A stretch of DNA of 64,000 nucleotides from Candidatus Zhuqueibacterota bacterium (GCA_029262055.1 JAJDAD010000092.1:248001-312000); one strand, 5' to 3'; counted from the stretch's first letter, positions 25,597 to 34,428 are shown. Program-made: numbers and translations. Notes: generated by a model not told the origin, from the letters alone.

Positions 25597-26580
25597 ATGA
25601 GTGTTGACATTTTGGTAGTTGCAGAACAGCGTGACGGCGCTTTGAGTCGTTCGACGGTCGAAGCAATCGTGGCGGGTCAGAATCTCGGTAGCGACCTGGG
25701 TAAGAGCGTTGGTTTGCTGCTGTTGGGGCAGAACCTTTCCGATCTCGCAGATGAGGCCGCCGCAAAAGGTGTACAGGAGGTTTTGCTGGCCGATCATGAG
25801 AAGCTCGCTGATTATACGCCGGACGGCTACTCCGGAGCTTTGCAGCAAGTAATCGAGGCCGAAAATCCCGACTATGTTTTATTTAGCCACACTTACATGG
25901 TACGGGACTATGCGCCCAAACTGGCGGCTGCGCTCGGCAAACCGCTGGTCAGTGACTGTATTCACTACAGAATGGAAGGCCGTGCGCCGATTTTTGTCAG
26001 GCAGGTCTTCCAGGGAAAAATCGATGCGGATTTCGCGCTTCAGGGGGACGCGCCATATTTGGTGAGTTTCCAGACTGGCGCTTTTAACGCTGACAACCTG
26101 AAAGCCGAAGGCACCGGGGCCATCAGGGCAACGAACATCGACATGGACCGGGTCGAAGTGCGCACGAAGGTCCTGGAGATTTTTGAAGGCGTGAAGCAGG
26201 AAGTGGATCTGAGCAAGGCAGAGCGTATTGTTTCGGTTGGACGCGGCATTAAAAAGCCCGAAAACATGGAATTGGTCAAGGAGCTGGCAGAGGCGCTCGA
26301 AGCTGATATCGCTGCGTCGCGGCCGGTTTGCGATGATGGCTGGCTACCGCTGGATCGGCAGATCGGCAGCTCCGGCCAGACGGTTGCGCCCAAGCTGTAT
26401 TTTGCAGTGGGAATTTCCGGGGCAATTCAGCATATTGTCGGTATGAAAAACTCGGGCACCATTGTCGCGGTCAACAAGGATCCACATGCCCCAATTTTTG
26501 ATATTGCCGATTACGGCATCGTCGGCGACTTGTTTGAAGTGATTCCCGCCGTCGTTACAGCAGTCAAAGCGAGGAAGTAA
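25597..26580 (+). CDS. etfA: Electron transfer flavoprotein alpha subunit
   Basis: A 327-residue alpha subunit of the EtfAB heterodimer, which holds the redox FAD. The N-terminal nucleotide-like domain (DILVVAEQRDGALSRSTVEA) is followed by the C-terminal FAD domain, with conserved VGRGIKKPENMELVKELAE, SRPVCDDGWLPLDRQIGSSG, YFAVGISGAIQHIVGM and VAVNKDPHAPIFDIADYG. A TAGGAG site precedes the ATG. The stop codon abuts the start of the following SPOR lipoprotein gene (TAAATG), so that gene is probably co-translated. Confidence 0.96.
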   Translation: MSVDILVVAEQRDGALSRSTVEAIVAGQNLGSDLGKSVGLLLLGQNLSDLADEAAAKGVQEVLLADHEKLADYTPDGYSGALQQVIEAENPDYVLFSHTYMVRDYAPKLAAALGKPLVSDCIHYRMEGRAPIFVRQVFQGKIDADFALQGDAPYLVSFQTGAFNADNLKAEGTGAIRATNIDMDRVEVRTKVLEIFEGVKQEVDLSKAERIVSVGRGIKKPENMELVKELAEALEADIAASRPVCDDGWLPLDRQIGSSGQTVAPKLYFAVGISGAIQHIVGMKNSGTIVAVNKDPHAPIFDIADYGIVGDLFEVIPAVVTAVKARK

Positions 26581-27096
26581 ATGGCAAACCGAAATACGGA
26601 GCAATTTTTTCAAGTTCTGCTGATATGTTTTTTCTTTGTGGCGTGTGCCGGGTCCCGCAAGCCAGACAGCCGGCCCGCGACGTCGGACCGGGTACAGGGC
26701 TTTGAGAACATGCGCGAGGATTTCAACCCTGCGGACCTGGATGATGATGACATTGAAATCGAAAGCAGTGCTCCCAACAAGGCTGCTGGGCAGGACGCCG
26801 GCGATGCCCCTATGACCACGCTACAGGACAGTATCGGAAACGGGTACCGCGTACAAATCATCCAGACTACGGATCCAGAAGAAGCGAAGAATGTACAGAG
26901 GGACGCTTTGCTCAGGTTTAATTACGACGTTTACCGCGTTTTTAATCCTCCGTTTTATAAGATAAGAGTCGGTGACTTTATCAACTGGCGTGACGCCGAG
27001 AAAGTCCAGGTGCTCGCGATCCAGAGAGGATTTCGCGATGCCTGGGTCATCAGAACCAAAATAAATCTGAATAAACTCTATGATGAAGTCAACTAG
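26581..27096 (+). CDS. SPOR-domain lipoprotein
   Basis: A 171-residue protein with a lipoprotein-type signal (hydrophobic residues 9-20, then VACAG with Cys22), an acidic low-complexity linker (NPADLDDDDIEIE, residues about 49-61) and a C-terminal SPOR domain from about residue 88 (GYRVQIIQTTDPEEAKNVQ, then VYRVFNPPFYKIRVGDF and AEKVQVLAIQRGFRDAWVI). SPOR domains bind denuded glycan strands of peptidoglycan, often at the division site. The ATG directly follows the etfA stop, suggesting shared transcription but no evident functional link. Confidence 0.82.
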   Translation: MANRNTEQFFQVLLICFFFVACAGSRKPDSRPATSDRVQGFENMREDFNPADLDDDDIEIESSAPNKAAGQDAGDAPMTTLQDSIGNGYRVQIIQTTDPEEAKNVQRDALLRFNYDVYRVFNPPFYKIRVGDFINWRDAEKVQVLAIQRGFRDAWVIRTKINLNKLYDEVN

Positions 27097-27187
27097 ACCC
27101 GGTTGATTTCGTCTGTCATAATTCCCCCAAAACGGCGCCAGGAATGGCGCCTTGCTGCTCATCTCCCGTTTCACCCAATCTTTTGAT

Positions 27188-27216
27188 TTGGAAAATGACA
27201 AGAAATTTATTATATT
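27188..27216 (+). promoter_or_regulatory. Promoter upstream of yebC
   Basis: TTGGAA (27188-27193), 17-base spacer, TATATT (27211-27216), 26 bases before the yebC ATG. It would start the yebC-ruvCAB-queA-ispDF-cysS series. Confidence 0.5.
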
Positions 27217-27241
27217 TAAGGCTGATATTTGGAGACGTTGC

Positions 27242-27991
27242 ATGTCCGGACATTCAAAGTGGAGCACGATAAAGCGTAAAAAAGCCAAGGTTGATGCTGA
27301 ACGTGGGAAAGCTTTTACGCGCCTCATTAAGGAAATCACAATCGCCGCACGTGAAGGCGGTGGCGATGAAACGTCTAATCCCAGATTGCGCACAGCGGTT
27401 ATCGCGGCCAAAGCGGGCAATATGCCTTCCGCCAACGTTGAACGTGCCATCAAGAAGGGTACCGGTGAGTTGCCGGGCGTTGTGTATGAGCAGGGGATTC
27501 TGGAAGGATACGGTCCGGGCGGAGTTGCCCTGTATGTCGATATTTTGACGGACAATCGAAATCGCACAGTCGCCGATGTTCGGCATTCCCTGACCAAGCA
27601 TGGCGGCAACCTGGCCGAGTCCGGGGCTGTGGCCTGGATGTTTGAAAAAAGAGGACAGGTTACCGTCCCTGCCGAAGGGCTTGACGAAGAGGAGCTTCTC
27701 CTGATCGTCATGGAGGCAGGAGCCGACGACCTGAAAGATGAGGACGGTGTCTTCGTCGTCACCGCGGGCACCAGCGATCTGGAGGCCGTGCGCCTGGCCC
27801 TGGAGGGCAATGGTGTCACGGTTGAATCGTACGGCCTGACCATGATTCCGAAAAATACCGTCAAAGTTGAGGGCAAAGAGGCTGAACAACTGCTGAAGGT
27901 CTTGGACCTGCTGGAGGAGCACGATGATGTGCAACAGGTCTATGCTAATTTTGATATGGATGACTCGATCTTAGAGCAAATACAATCTTAG
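27242..27991 (+). CDS. yebC: YebC/PmpR-family translation factor
   Basis: A 249-residue protein of the YebC/TACO1 family. The start at 27242 gives the invariant MSGHSKWSTIKRKKAKVD and has TTGGAG upstream; the longer frame from 27152 is rejected. Other signatures: RLIKEITIAAREGGGD, NMPSANVERAIKKGTGE, YEGYGPGG-like LEGYGPGGVALYVD. Family members were described as transcription regulators and more recently as ribosome-associated factors that ease translation of proline stretches. It stands upstream of ruvC, as in many bacteria. Confidence 0.95.
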   Translation: MSGHSKWSTIKRKKAKVDAERGKAFTRLIKEITIAAREGGGDETSNPRLRTAVIAAKAGNMPSANVERAIKKGTGELPGVVYEQGILEGYGPGGVALYVDILTDNRNRTVADVRHSLTKHGGNLAESGAVAWMFEKRGQVTVPAEGLDEEELLLIVMEAGADDLKDEDGVFVVTAGTSDLEAVRLALEGNGVTVESYGLTMIPKNTVKVEGKEAEQLLKVLDLLEEHDDVQQVYANFDMDDSILEQIQS

Positions 27992-28004
27992 CCGGCAGTT
28001 ACCC

Positions 28005-28484
28005 ATGCGTGTTCTAGGAATCGACCCCGGCACTTTGGCATTGGGGTTCGGTGTTATAGAAAATGACTCCGGTGAGCCTAGGGCAGTCGAGTTCGGTTGT
28101 TTGAAGCTGCGTGCTCAGGAGCCCTTCGCAATCAGGTTGAAGAAGATTTACCATGAAATAAGCGCAATTATTGAACGGTGCCAGCCCGATGAATTTGCGA
28201 TTGAAAGTCTATTTTATGCAAGGAATGCTCAGGTCGCAATTAAAATGGGGCACGCACGCGGGGTGGTGATTGTTGCCGCCGCCAACCACGATCTTTCTGC
28301 CTCTGAGTACGCGCCTCGAGAAATCAAGCTGTCCGTGGCAGGCACCGGCTCAGCCTCCAAGGAACAGGTTCAGCGAATGATTCAACATCTTCTGCACTTG
28401 CCAAAGCCACCCGAGCCGTTAGATGCTTCGGATGCGCTAGCGGTCGCGCTCTGCCATTCTTTCAGAGCCGGGAAAAATTTATGA
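28005..28484 (+). CDS. ruvC: Holliday junction resolvase RuvC
   Basis: A 159-residue RNase H-fold endonuclease that cuts Holliday junctions symmetrically, as a dimer. The four catalytic acids are visible: D7 in GIDPG, E67 in AIESLFYARN, and D140 and D143 in DASDALAVALCH. It is 14 bases downstream of yebC, and its TGA overlaps the ruvA ATG (ATGA), so the whole RuvABC resolvasome is encoded in one run here. Confidence 0.96.
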   Translation: MRVLGIDPGTLALGFGVIENDSGEPRAVEFGCLKLRAQEPFAIRLKKIYHEISAIIERCQPDEFAIESLFYARNAQVAIKMGHARGVVIVAAANHDLSASEYAPREIKLSVAGTGSASKEQVQRMIQHLLHLPKPPEPLDASDALAVALCHSFRAGKNL

Positions 28485-29080
28485 TCGCTCAGCTAGAAGG
28501 AGAGGTAGTCGACGTCGCACAAGGCAGTGTGGTCCTGGGGGTTCAGGGCGTGGGCTATGAGGTGTCCATCCCGCTGTCGACCTATGAGGCTCTACCCGAG
28601 GTAGGCCAGACCGTGCGCTTGCTGACACATCTGCATGTGCGCGAAGATGCCTTGTTGTTATTCGGGTTTCTTACTAAGGAAGAAAGATCCATGTTTCGGC
28701 ATTTGGTCTCAGTTTCCGGGATCGGGCCAAAACTGGCCTTAGGGGTTTTGTCAGGTTCTTCGATTGGAAACCTGAGCAGATACATTGCCAGTGGTGACAT
28801 TGTTCAGCTTAGCAAGTTGCCCGGCATCGGTAAAAAAACCGCACAGCGCCTGACCCTGGAGTTGAAGGAGAAGTTGCAGAGCGCTGGCTTGCCACAAGGT
28901 ATTGCAGTTGGGACGGCCGTTGCCGGAGAGGGTTCAATCCTCGCGGAGGGAACCATGGCGCTGGTTTCGTTAGGCTATAACCGGAGCGATGCTGAAAGAA
29001 CCCTGGCGAAAATCCTTTCGACAGAGCCGGATCTGTCGCTGGATGAGTTGATAAAACGTTCTTTACAGAAAACTGCTTGA
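28481..29080 (+). CDS. ruvA: Holliday junction DNA-binding subunit RuvA
   Basis: A 199-residue tetrameric junction-binding protein that loads the RuvB motor. N-terminal OB-fold ([21 protein letters not shown] region), two helix-hairpin-helix motifs ([14 protein letters not shown] and [18 protein letters not shown]), a flexible linker and the C-terminal RuvB-interacting domain ([20 protein letters not shown]). Its start overlaps the ruvC stop; ruvB follows after four bases. Confidence 0.96.
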   Translation: MIAQLEGEVVDVAQGSVVLGVQGVGYEVSIPLSTYEALPEVGQTVRLLTHLHVREDALLLFGFLTKEERSMFRHLVSVSGIGPKLALGVLSGSSIGNLSRYIASGDIVQLSKLPGIGKKTAQRLTLELKEKLQSAGLPQGIAVGTAVAGEGSILAEGTMALVSLGYNRSDAERTLAKILSTEPDLSLDELIKRSLQKTA

Positions 29081-29084
29081 GAAA

Positions 29085-30113
29085 GTGACCGAAGAAAGCA
29101 TTAGAACGACGATCCCTGAACAGATAGAGGGTGAGAGCGAGTTCGATAAGACGCTCCGCCCAGGCAGCTTTGAGGATTTCGTTGGTCAGCCTAAGATAAA
29201 GGAAAATCTAAAAGTCTTCATCGGAGCCGCACGGGCCAGGGACGAGGCACTGGACCACGTTCTTTTTCACGGACCGCCGGGGCTGGGTAAGACGACCCTG
29301 GCACACATAATTGCCCGGGAGATGAACGCAAGTGTCAAGGTAACGTCCGGGCCTGCCCTGGATAAGCCCGCTGATCTCGCGGGTCTCCTGACCAATCTCG
29401 GAGAGGGAGATGTCCTTTTTATCGATGAGATCCACCGGCTCAATCGTGTCATCGAAGAGTACCTGTATCCGGCGATGGAGGACTACAAGCTCGACATAAT
29501 CATTGACCGCGGCGCCAACGCTCGTACAATACAAATCCAATTGCCGAAGTTCACCCTTGTCGGTGCGACCACCAGAGCAGGACTCCTGACCGCACCGTTG
29601 CGGTCGAGGTTTGGCGTGGTCAATCGTCTTGATTTTTATAAGCCGGAAGAGTTGCTGAAGATCATTCAGCGGTCGGCACGGATTTTTGCCATAGAACTAG
29701 CGGAAGATGCGGGCCTCGAAATAGCTGGCCGGTCGCGCGGCACTGCCCGGGTCGCAAATCGCCTTCTACGCAGGATTCGTGACTTCGCACAAGTGGAAGG
29801 CGATGGCAAAATCACACCGGAGATTGCGGAACTCGCGCTGACTCGACTGGACGTCGACCAGCTGGGACTCGACGAAATGGACAAGCGGATTCTGACAGTC
29901 ATGATGGAAAAGTTCAATGGAGGGCCGGTCGGCATCAATACCCTGGCGGTGGCGATCGGTGAGCAAGGGGAGACACTGGAGGAGATTTATGAGCCCTACT
30001 TAATACAGGAAGGCCTGTTGCAAAGAACGCCGCGGGGCAGGATTGCGACTGAAATTGCATACCGGCATTTTGGCAAGATCAAACAGAAGTTCAACCAACA
30101 GAAACTATTTTAG
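29085..30113 (+). CDS. ruvB: Holliday junction branch migration ATPase RuvB
   Basis: A 342-residue AAA+ hexameric motor that drives branch migration. Walker [12 protein letters not shown], Walker B FIDEIHR, sensor/arginine-finger region [18 protein letters not shown], and the C-terminal winged helix ([39 protein letters not shown] read as separate pieces). GTG start at 29085, four bases after ruvA, with only a weak ribosome binding site, consistent with translational coupling. Confidence 0.97.
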   Translation: MTEESIRTTIPEQIEGESEFDKTLRPGSFEDFVGQPKIKENLKVFIGAARARDEALDHVLFHGPPGLGKTTLAHIIAREMNASVKVTSGPALDKPADLAGLLTNLGEGDVLFIDEIHRLNRVIEEYLYPAMEDYKLDIIIDRGANARTIQIQLPKFTLVGATTRAGLLTAPLRSRFGVVNRLDFYKPEELLKIIQRSARIFAIELAEDAGLEIAGRSRGTARVANRLLRRIRDFAQVEGDGKITPEIAELALTRLDVDQLGLDEMDKRILTVMMEKFNGGPVGINTLAVAIGEQGETLEEIYEPYLIQEGLLQRTPRGRIATEIAYRHFGKIKQKFNQQKLF

Positions 30114-30146
30114 GTTACTGTATTCACGTACAGAGGGAGTCAATAT

Positions 30147-31175
30147 ATGAAACTTTCGGATTTTAAATACAAGTTGCCTGAAAAACTTATAGCCCAGTAT
30201 CCGGCAGAAAAACGCGACAAGTCCAAGCTTATGGTCCTGAATCGGGACAAGCAAAGCATTGAGCAGGGTATCTTCTCCGACATAACCGACCATTTGGTGG
30301 AAGGCGATTGCCTGGTCATAAATGAGACTAAAGTTTTCCCGGCCCGCCTGATGGGGACAAAGGATAAGACCGAGGCTCAGGTCGAGATCTTCTTGCTGCG
30401 CGAGCTTGAGAATGGCATGTGGGAAGTGCTGGTAAAACCTGCCCGCAAGGTCAGAGTGGGTAACCGGCTGTCCGTCAACAACAAGCTGCACTGCGATGTC
30501 ATCGATAACACTGTCAGTGGCGGTCGCGTCGTGCGGTTCAATCACGAGGGAGATTTTTTCGAAATCGTCGATAAAATTGGCCAGTCGCCGCTACCGCCTT
30601 ACATTGGCCGGGAGCCCGAGCCTTTGGACAAAAAACGTTACCAGACGGTTTATTCCAGGGTTCGCGGCGCGGTTGCAGCCCCAACAGCAGGGCTGCATTT
30701 TACTAATGAATTGTTGCGTAAGCTTGAGCAGCGTGGGGTCAAGATTGTGCCGGTAGTGCTGCACCTGGGCCTGGGTAGTTTCCGGCCTGTCGTAGTCGAA
30801 GATTTGGCCCGGCACAAAATGGATTCCGAGTACTACGAAATCTATCCCGAATCCGCGGAAATCGTCAACCAGACTCGCGCTGCCGGTGGCCGGGTCGTTG
30901 CGGTTGGCACCAGCGCCGCCCGCGCACTTGAGACGGCCATTACCTCCGAGGGCCGTTCCAAGCCGGCCAGCGGCTGGACCGACAAGTTTATCTATCCGCC
31001 ATACGAATTCAAAATAGTCGATAGCCTGGTTACGAACTTTCATTTGCCTAGCTCTACTTTGCTCATGTTGACCTGCGCCATGGGAGGCAAGGATCTGGTC
31101 TTCAAGGCGTACAGAAAGGCCACTCGTGAAAAGTATCGCTTTTACAGCTATGGCGACGCCATGTTAATTGTCTAA
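30147..31175 (+). CDS. queA: S-adenosylmethionine:tRNA ribosyltransferase-isomerase
   Basis: A 342-residue enzyme that transfers the ribosyl part of SAM to 7-aminomethyl-7-deazaguanine in tRNA, the penultimate step of queuosine synthesis. Signatures: FKYKLPEKLIAQYPAEKRDKS at the N-terminus (in two pieces), GDCLVINETKVFPARL, GAVAAPTAGLHFT, and LVTNFHLPSSTLLMLTCAMGG near the C-terminus. An AGGGAG site precedes the ATG. It is commonly found beside ruvB, as here. Its substrate tRNAs, for example tRNA-Tyr(GTA), include one encoded further downstream at 34041. Confidence 0.97.
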   Translation: MKLSDFKYKLPEKLIAQYPAEKRDKSKLMVLNRDKQSIEQGIFSDITDHLVEGDCLVINETKVFPARLMGTKDKTEAQVEIFLLRELENGMWEVLVKPARKVRVGNRLSVNNKLHCDVIDNTVSGGRVVRFNHEGDFFEIVDKIGQSPLPPYIGREPEPLDKKRYQTVYSRVRGAVAAPTAGLHFTNELLRKLEQRGVKIVPVVLHLGLGSFRPVVVEDLARHKMDSEYYEIYPESAEIVNQTRAAGGRVVAVGTSAARALETAITSEGRSKPASGWTDKFIYPPYEFKIVDSLVTNFHLPSSTLLMLTCAMGGKDLVFKAYRKATREKYRFYSYGDAMLIV

Positions 31176-31194
31176 CCCGGGCTCTTTACGGGCT

Positions 31195-31878
31195 GTGAGT
31201 ACTTCTGCAATCATTGTGGCCGCCGGACAAGGACAGCGCTTTGGCGGTGAGACTCCAAAGCAGTTTGCGTTGCTGGGCGGCAAGCCTGTTTTAGTGTGGA
31301 CCTTGCGACAGTTCGAGACCTGTCCCGAAATCGATGAGGTCGTCATCGTTGTGCATCAGGATTGGCTGCAGCAGGTCAAGGCGGACATTCTCGCGCACGA
31401 GCAGTTTCAAAAAGTATCACGGGTCGTGCCCGGCGGCGTTGAGCGACAGGATTCTGTTTCTGCAGGGCTGAGCAGCCTTTCTGCGAGCGTGGAGTATGTG
31501 GCGGTTCATGATGCCGCGCGCCCGTGTGTCCGGGCCGAAGCCATCAGCAGGGTAGTGCTTGCCGGTCGTGCGTATGGGGCAGCGACCCTTGCGGTGGCAA
31601 TTAACGACACAGTGAAGCGGGTTCGGGAGCAAGTCGTTTGTGAAACTCTTGACAGAAGTTCACTTTGGGCGGTGCAGACGCCACAAGTGTTCAAATATGA
31701 CCTCCTGATTCAGGCCTATCGAGCAGCCTCAAAAGACCATGTTTATCTCACCGACGACTCTGCCCTGGTAGAACGGTTGGATTATCCGGTTAGAATTGTG
31801 GAAGGTGACTCCGACAACTTCAAACTCACGGTTCCGGGCGACATCAAACGAGCCGAATCCATTTTAATTCCGGGTTAG
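31195..31878 (+). CDS. ispD: 2-C-methyl-D-erythritol 4-phosphate cytidylyltransferase
   Basis: Third step of the MEP isoprenoid pathway: CTP and MEP to CDP-methylerythritol. The CTP-binding motif AAGQGQRFGGETPKQF, RQDSVSAGL, VHDAARPCV and TDDSALVE identify it. I prefer the GTG at 31195 (227 residues, opening MSTSAIIVAAG); a TTG at 31168 in frame would overlap queA by eight bases and add nine residues. Neither has a strong ribosome binding site, so the start is uncertain. ispF follows directly. Confidence 0.94.
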   Translation: MSTSAIIVAAGQGQRFGGETPKQFALLGGKPVLVWTLRQFETCPEIDEVVIVVHQDWLQQVKADILAHEQFQKVSRVVPGGVERQDSVSAGLSSLSASVEYVAVHDAARPCVRAEAISRVVLAGRAYGAATLAVAINDTVKRVREQVVCETLDRSSLWAVQTPQVFKYDLLIQAYRAASKDHVYLTDDSALVERLDYPVRIVEGDSDNFKLTVPGDIKRAESILIPG

Positions 31879-31881
31879 CTA

Positions 31882-32355
31882 ATGCGTATAGGGTTCGGCT
31901 ATGACGTACATCGCCTCGTCGAAAAGAGGAAACTCATTCTTGGGGGTGTGCTGGTTCCGCACGACAAGGGCCTGCTGGGTCATTCCGATGCGGACGTTCT
32001 CTCGCATGCTATCGGAGACGCGCTGTTGGGCAGTGCGGCCCTGCGCGATATCGGCACCCATTTCCCTGATTCCGATGAGCGCTTCGCCGGTATTTCCAGC
32101 ATATTGTTGCTGAAGAACATAACGGAGCTGTTGCAGCGCGCAGGTTTCGCGATCGGGAACATTGACTCAACCGTCGTGGCGGAGGCTCCAAAGCTGCAAC
32201 CCTACATTGTCGAAATGCAAACAAACATCGCCGAGGCTCTTTCAATTGATGTTTCCAGGGTATCCGTGAAAGCCACGACCTCGGAAGGCATGGGTTTTGT
32301 GGGCCAGAAAGAGGGGGTAGCAGCTTACGCCTGCGCATTAGTCAATGAGATGTGA
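31882..32355 (+). CDS. ispF: 2-C-methyl-D-erythritol 2,4-cyclodiphosphate synthase
   Basis: A 157-residue trimeric enzyme of the MEP pathway. Metal ligands D8 and H10 in GYDVHRL and His in GHSDADVLSHAI are present, with IGTHFPD, NIDSTVVAEAPKL and the C-terminal KATTSEGMGFVG. It begins three bases after ispD; the ispDF pair is a common arrangement. Sixty bases separate it from cysS. Confidence 0.97.
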   Translation: MRIGFGYDVHRLVEKRKLILGGVLVPHDKGLLGHSDADVLSHAIGDALLGSAALRDIGTHFPDSDERFAGISSILLLKNITELLQRAGFAIGNIDSTVVAEAPKLQPYIVEMQTNIAEALSIDVSRVSVKATTSEGMGFVGQKEGVAAYACALVNEM

Positions 32356-32415
32356 TACGGATAGCCCAAGCAAACCTGCAGGGAAACCTGCCCGCACTTA
32401 GGTTAAACTTGCCAA

Positions 32416-33843
32416 ATGACCATTAAACTCCACAACACGTTAACCAGCCGTCTCGAAGAGTTCATACCCAACCAGCCGGGCAAGGTAGATTTCTACGTAT
32501 GCGGACCGACGGTGTACGACTATATTCATCTGGGCAACGCGCGTGCCTTTATTGTCTTTGATGTCTTGCGTCGTTTTTTTACCTACTCCGGTTATGAAGT
32601 CAAGTACGTCATGAACCTGACAGATGTGGATGATAAAATCATTCAGCGCGCACAAAAAGACGGGACTCCGGCATCGGTGGTCGGAGAGAAATTCTCAAAA
32701 GCGCTCTTCGAGGATTTCGCCGGCTTAGGTGTGCAGCGCGCGGATGTGCATCCGACCGCAACGGAGAGTATGGACCAGATCATTGTCCTGATTCAAGACC
32801 TTATCGCGAAGGGCTTTGCCTACGTAGTTGATAGCGACGTCTTCTTTGAGGTGGACAAATTTCCGGAGTACGGGAAATTGTCAGGTAAGAAGCTTGATCA
32901 ACTTCAGGTCGGTGCCAGAATTGAGGTAGATTCACGGAAGAAGAATCCACTGGACTTTTCGTTGTGGAAGAGCCAGAAGCCGGGCGAGCCCGCCTGGGAC
33001 AGTCCTTGGGGGCCCGGGCGGCCGGGATGGCACATTGAGTGCTCAGCCATGTCCATGCAGCACCTCGGACAGAGCTTTGATATCCACGCCGGCGGTGTTG
33101 ATTTGGTTTTTCCGCACCATGAGAATGAAATCGCCCAGAGTGAATGCGTCACGGGCAAGCCTTTTGCAAAATATTGGCTGCACAACGGGTTTCTGAATAT
33201 TGACGGGGATAAGATGTCGAAATCCCTCGGCAATTTTAGAACGGTACGGGAGGTCCTGACCAAATATCCGGGGGTTGTTTTGCGGATGTTCTTTTTACAA
33301 AAACACTACCGCAGCCCCATCGATCTCACCGAGGCAGGACTGCATGCGGCGGTCAGTGCCTCAGAGCGATTGCGTACTTTCTACGCTAAATTGAGTGAAA
33401 GGCTGGAAGGGTCAGCAGCGTCTGGCGAATCTGTTTCTGACTTGGAAGCATACAAAGTGTTTGCCTCCGCCAAGCAGGAACTCGTCTCCGCCATGTCGGA
33501 TGACATGAATACGCCCGCTGCCACGGCTCGTCTTTTCGACATTGTCCGGGAAGCCAACAAGTTTTTGGCCGAGGAGGAACTTTCCGAAACTGATTTGCAG
33601 GTCCTGCATGCAGTTAAGGCGGATGTGGAGGGCTTCGATTCTTTTTTCGGAGTCATCGGCGAGGCTATCCCCGACGATAATTCCGCCCTGGTCGGTGCCT
33701 TGGTTGAGACCTTGATCGATGTTCGTGAAGCATTGCGGAATAAGAAAGAGTGGGCGCTTGCCGACCAAATCCGGGACCGGCTGCAGGAGAGTGGAATTGT
33801 CCTGGAGGACGCTGCATCAGGCACCGGATGGCGGAAAAAATGA
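32416..33843 (+). CDS. cysS: Cysteinyl-tRNA synthetase
   Basis: A 475-residue class I synthetase that charges tRNA-Cys. HIGH-type motif HLGN at residues 38-41 inside CGPTVYDYIHLGNARAF, zinc ligands including C29, the Cys of WHIECSAMSMQHLG and the HHENEIAQSEC segment, and KMSKSLGN as the second signature. The C-terminal DALR-type helical domain follows. No clear Shine-Dalgarno sequence precedes the ATG. It is the last gene before a strong promoter that starts the tRNA and translation cluster. Confidence 0.97.
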   Translation: MTIKLHNTLTSRLEEFIPNQPGKVDFYVCGPTVYDYIHLGNARAFIVFDVLRRFFTYSGYEVKYVMNLTDVDDKIIQRAQKDGTPASVVGEKFSKALFEDFAGLGVQRADVHPTATESMDQIIVLIQDLIAKGFAYVVDSDVFFEVDKFPEYGKLSGKKLDQLQVGARIEVDSRKKNPLDFSLWKSQKPGEPAWDSPWGPGRPGWHIECSAMSMQHLGQSFDIHAGGVDLVFPHHENEIAQSECVTGKPFAKYWLHNGFLNIDGDKMSKSLGNFRTVREVLTKYPGVVLRMFFLQKHYRSPIDLTEAGLHAAVSASERLRTFYAKLSERLEGSAASGESVSDLEAYKVFASAKQELVSAMSDDMNTPAATARLFDIVREANKFLAEEELSETDLQVLHAVKADVEGFDSFFGVIGEAIPDDNSALVGALVETLIDVREALRNKKEWALADQIRDRLQESGIVLEDAASGTGWRKK

Positions 33844-33858
33844 TTTATTAAAAAGTTC

Positions 33859-33886
33859 TTGACAATTGATCTTCCATTTCTATATT
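33859..33886 (+). promoter_or_regulatory. Strong promoter of the tRNA-secE-nusG-rpl cluster
   Basis: TTGACA (33859-33864), 16-base spacer, TATATT (33881-33886); the overlapping TATTAT (33883-33888) gives an 18-base spacer. It lies 70 bases before the first tRNA. The 14-base word TTTCTATATTATAA (33877-33890) recurs at the rpsL promoter (45922-45935). Confidence 0.75.
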
Positions 33887-33955
33887 ATAAGGCTGTATCT
33901 TATCCGGACAGTCAGGTTGAGCAGGTAAGTAATATATTGATTTTTAGTGAGTTAT

Positions 33956-34028
33956 GCCACCATAGCTCAGTTGGTAGAGCACCTCACTTGTAATGAGGCT
34001 GTCGCGGGTTCGACTCCTGCTGGTGGCT
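33956..34028 (+). tRNA. tRNA-Thr (anticodon TGT)
   Basis: A full cloverleaf: acceptor GCCACCA/TGGTGGC, D-arm GCTC/GAGC, anticodon stem CCTCA/TGAGG with loop CTTGTAA, T-arm with TTCGACT loop. The discriminator is T and CCA is not encoded. It is the first tRNA of a Thr-Tyr-Gly-Thr series in the order known from E. coli thrU-tyrU-glyT-thrT. Confidence 0.97.
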
Positions 34029-34040
34029 CTTTTTGTTTAT

Positions 34041-34125
34041 GGAGAGGTACCCGAGTGGTCAAAGGGAACAGACTGTAAATCTGTCGGCTCAGCCTTCGGA
34101 GGTTCGAATCCTCCCCTCTCCACCA
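34041..34125 (+). tRNA. tRNA-Tyr (anticodon GTA)
   Basis: Acceptor GGAGAGG/CCTCTCC, anticodon stem ACAGA/TCTGT with loop CTGTAAA, a long variable arm (class II) and T-arm GGAGG/CCTCC. Discriminator A is followed by CCA, which the four other tRNAs here lack; it may be coincidental. The GTA anticodon makes it a queuosine substrate, and queA lies upstream. Confidence 0.97.
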
Positions 34126-34194
34126 GAATTTGTCTTTTTTTGAGTCGGGTATATTGGGATCTTCGGCTGTTTGGGCACATATGTTTAACTGCAA

Positions 34195-34270
34195 CTGTAC
34201 GGAGGTAGGCGATATGGCCTGGCTTGAGCAGTCGCCGCTGGCTAAGGTGGTTTGAGTGCAAATCGTACAG
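34195..34270 (+). other. Structured spacer with 7-bp closing stem next to tRNA-Gly
   Basis: CTGTACG (34195-34201) is perfectly complementary to CGTACAG (34264-34270), which directly abuts the first base of tRNA-Gly. Inside, GGCGA/TCGCC and GGTTTG/CAAATC can also pair. The element is 76 bases, tRNA-sized, but I cannot fold a normal T-arm or anticodon arm. It also holds ATG at 34214 after CGGAGGT, opening a 13-codon frame to TGA at 34255. It may be a processing element, a decayed tRNA or a regulatory small ORF. Confidence 0.4.
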
Positions 34271-34343
34271 GCGGGAGTAACTCAATTGGTAGAGTCACAG
34301 CCTTCCAAGCTGTTGGTCGCGGGTTCGAGTCCCGTCTCCCGCT
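34271..34343 (+). tRNA. tRNA-Gly (anticodon TCC)
   Basis: Acceptor GCGGGAG/CTCCCGC, anticodon stem ACAGC/GCTGT with loop CTTCCAA, T-arm GCGGG/CCCGT with TTCGAGT loop; CCA not encoded. It begins immediately after the 76-base structured spacer. Confidence 0.97.
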
Positions 34344-34355
34344 CACTAGGTTGTG

Positions 34356-34428
<73 letters not shown>

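Noticed and set aside
27134-27151. GGCGCCA-GGAA-TGGCGCC hairpin as terminator before yebC
   Set aside because: The stem is perfect with a GNRA-like loop, but no T-run follows, so termination cannot be claimed.
27152-27241. Upstream extension of yebC
   Set aside because: The added 30 residues cross a likely promoter and the family begins at MSGHSKW, with a good ribosome binding site before 27242.
34195-34270. Spacer element as a sixth functional tRNA
   Set aside because: The 7-bp acceptor-like stem is present, but no 5-bp anticodon stem with a 7-base loop and no T-loop can be formed.
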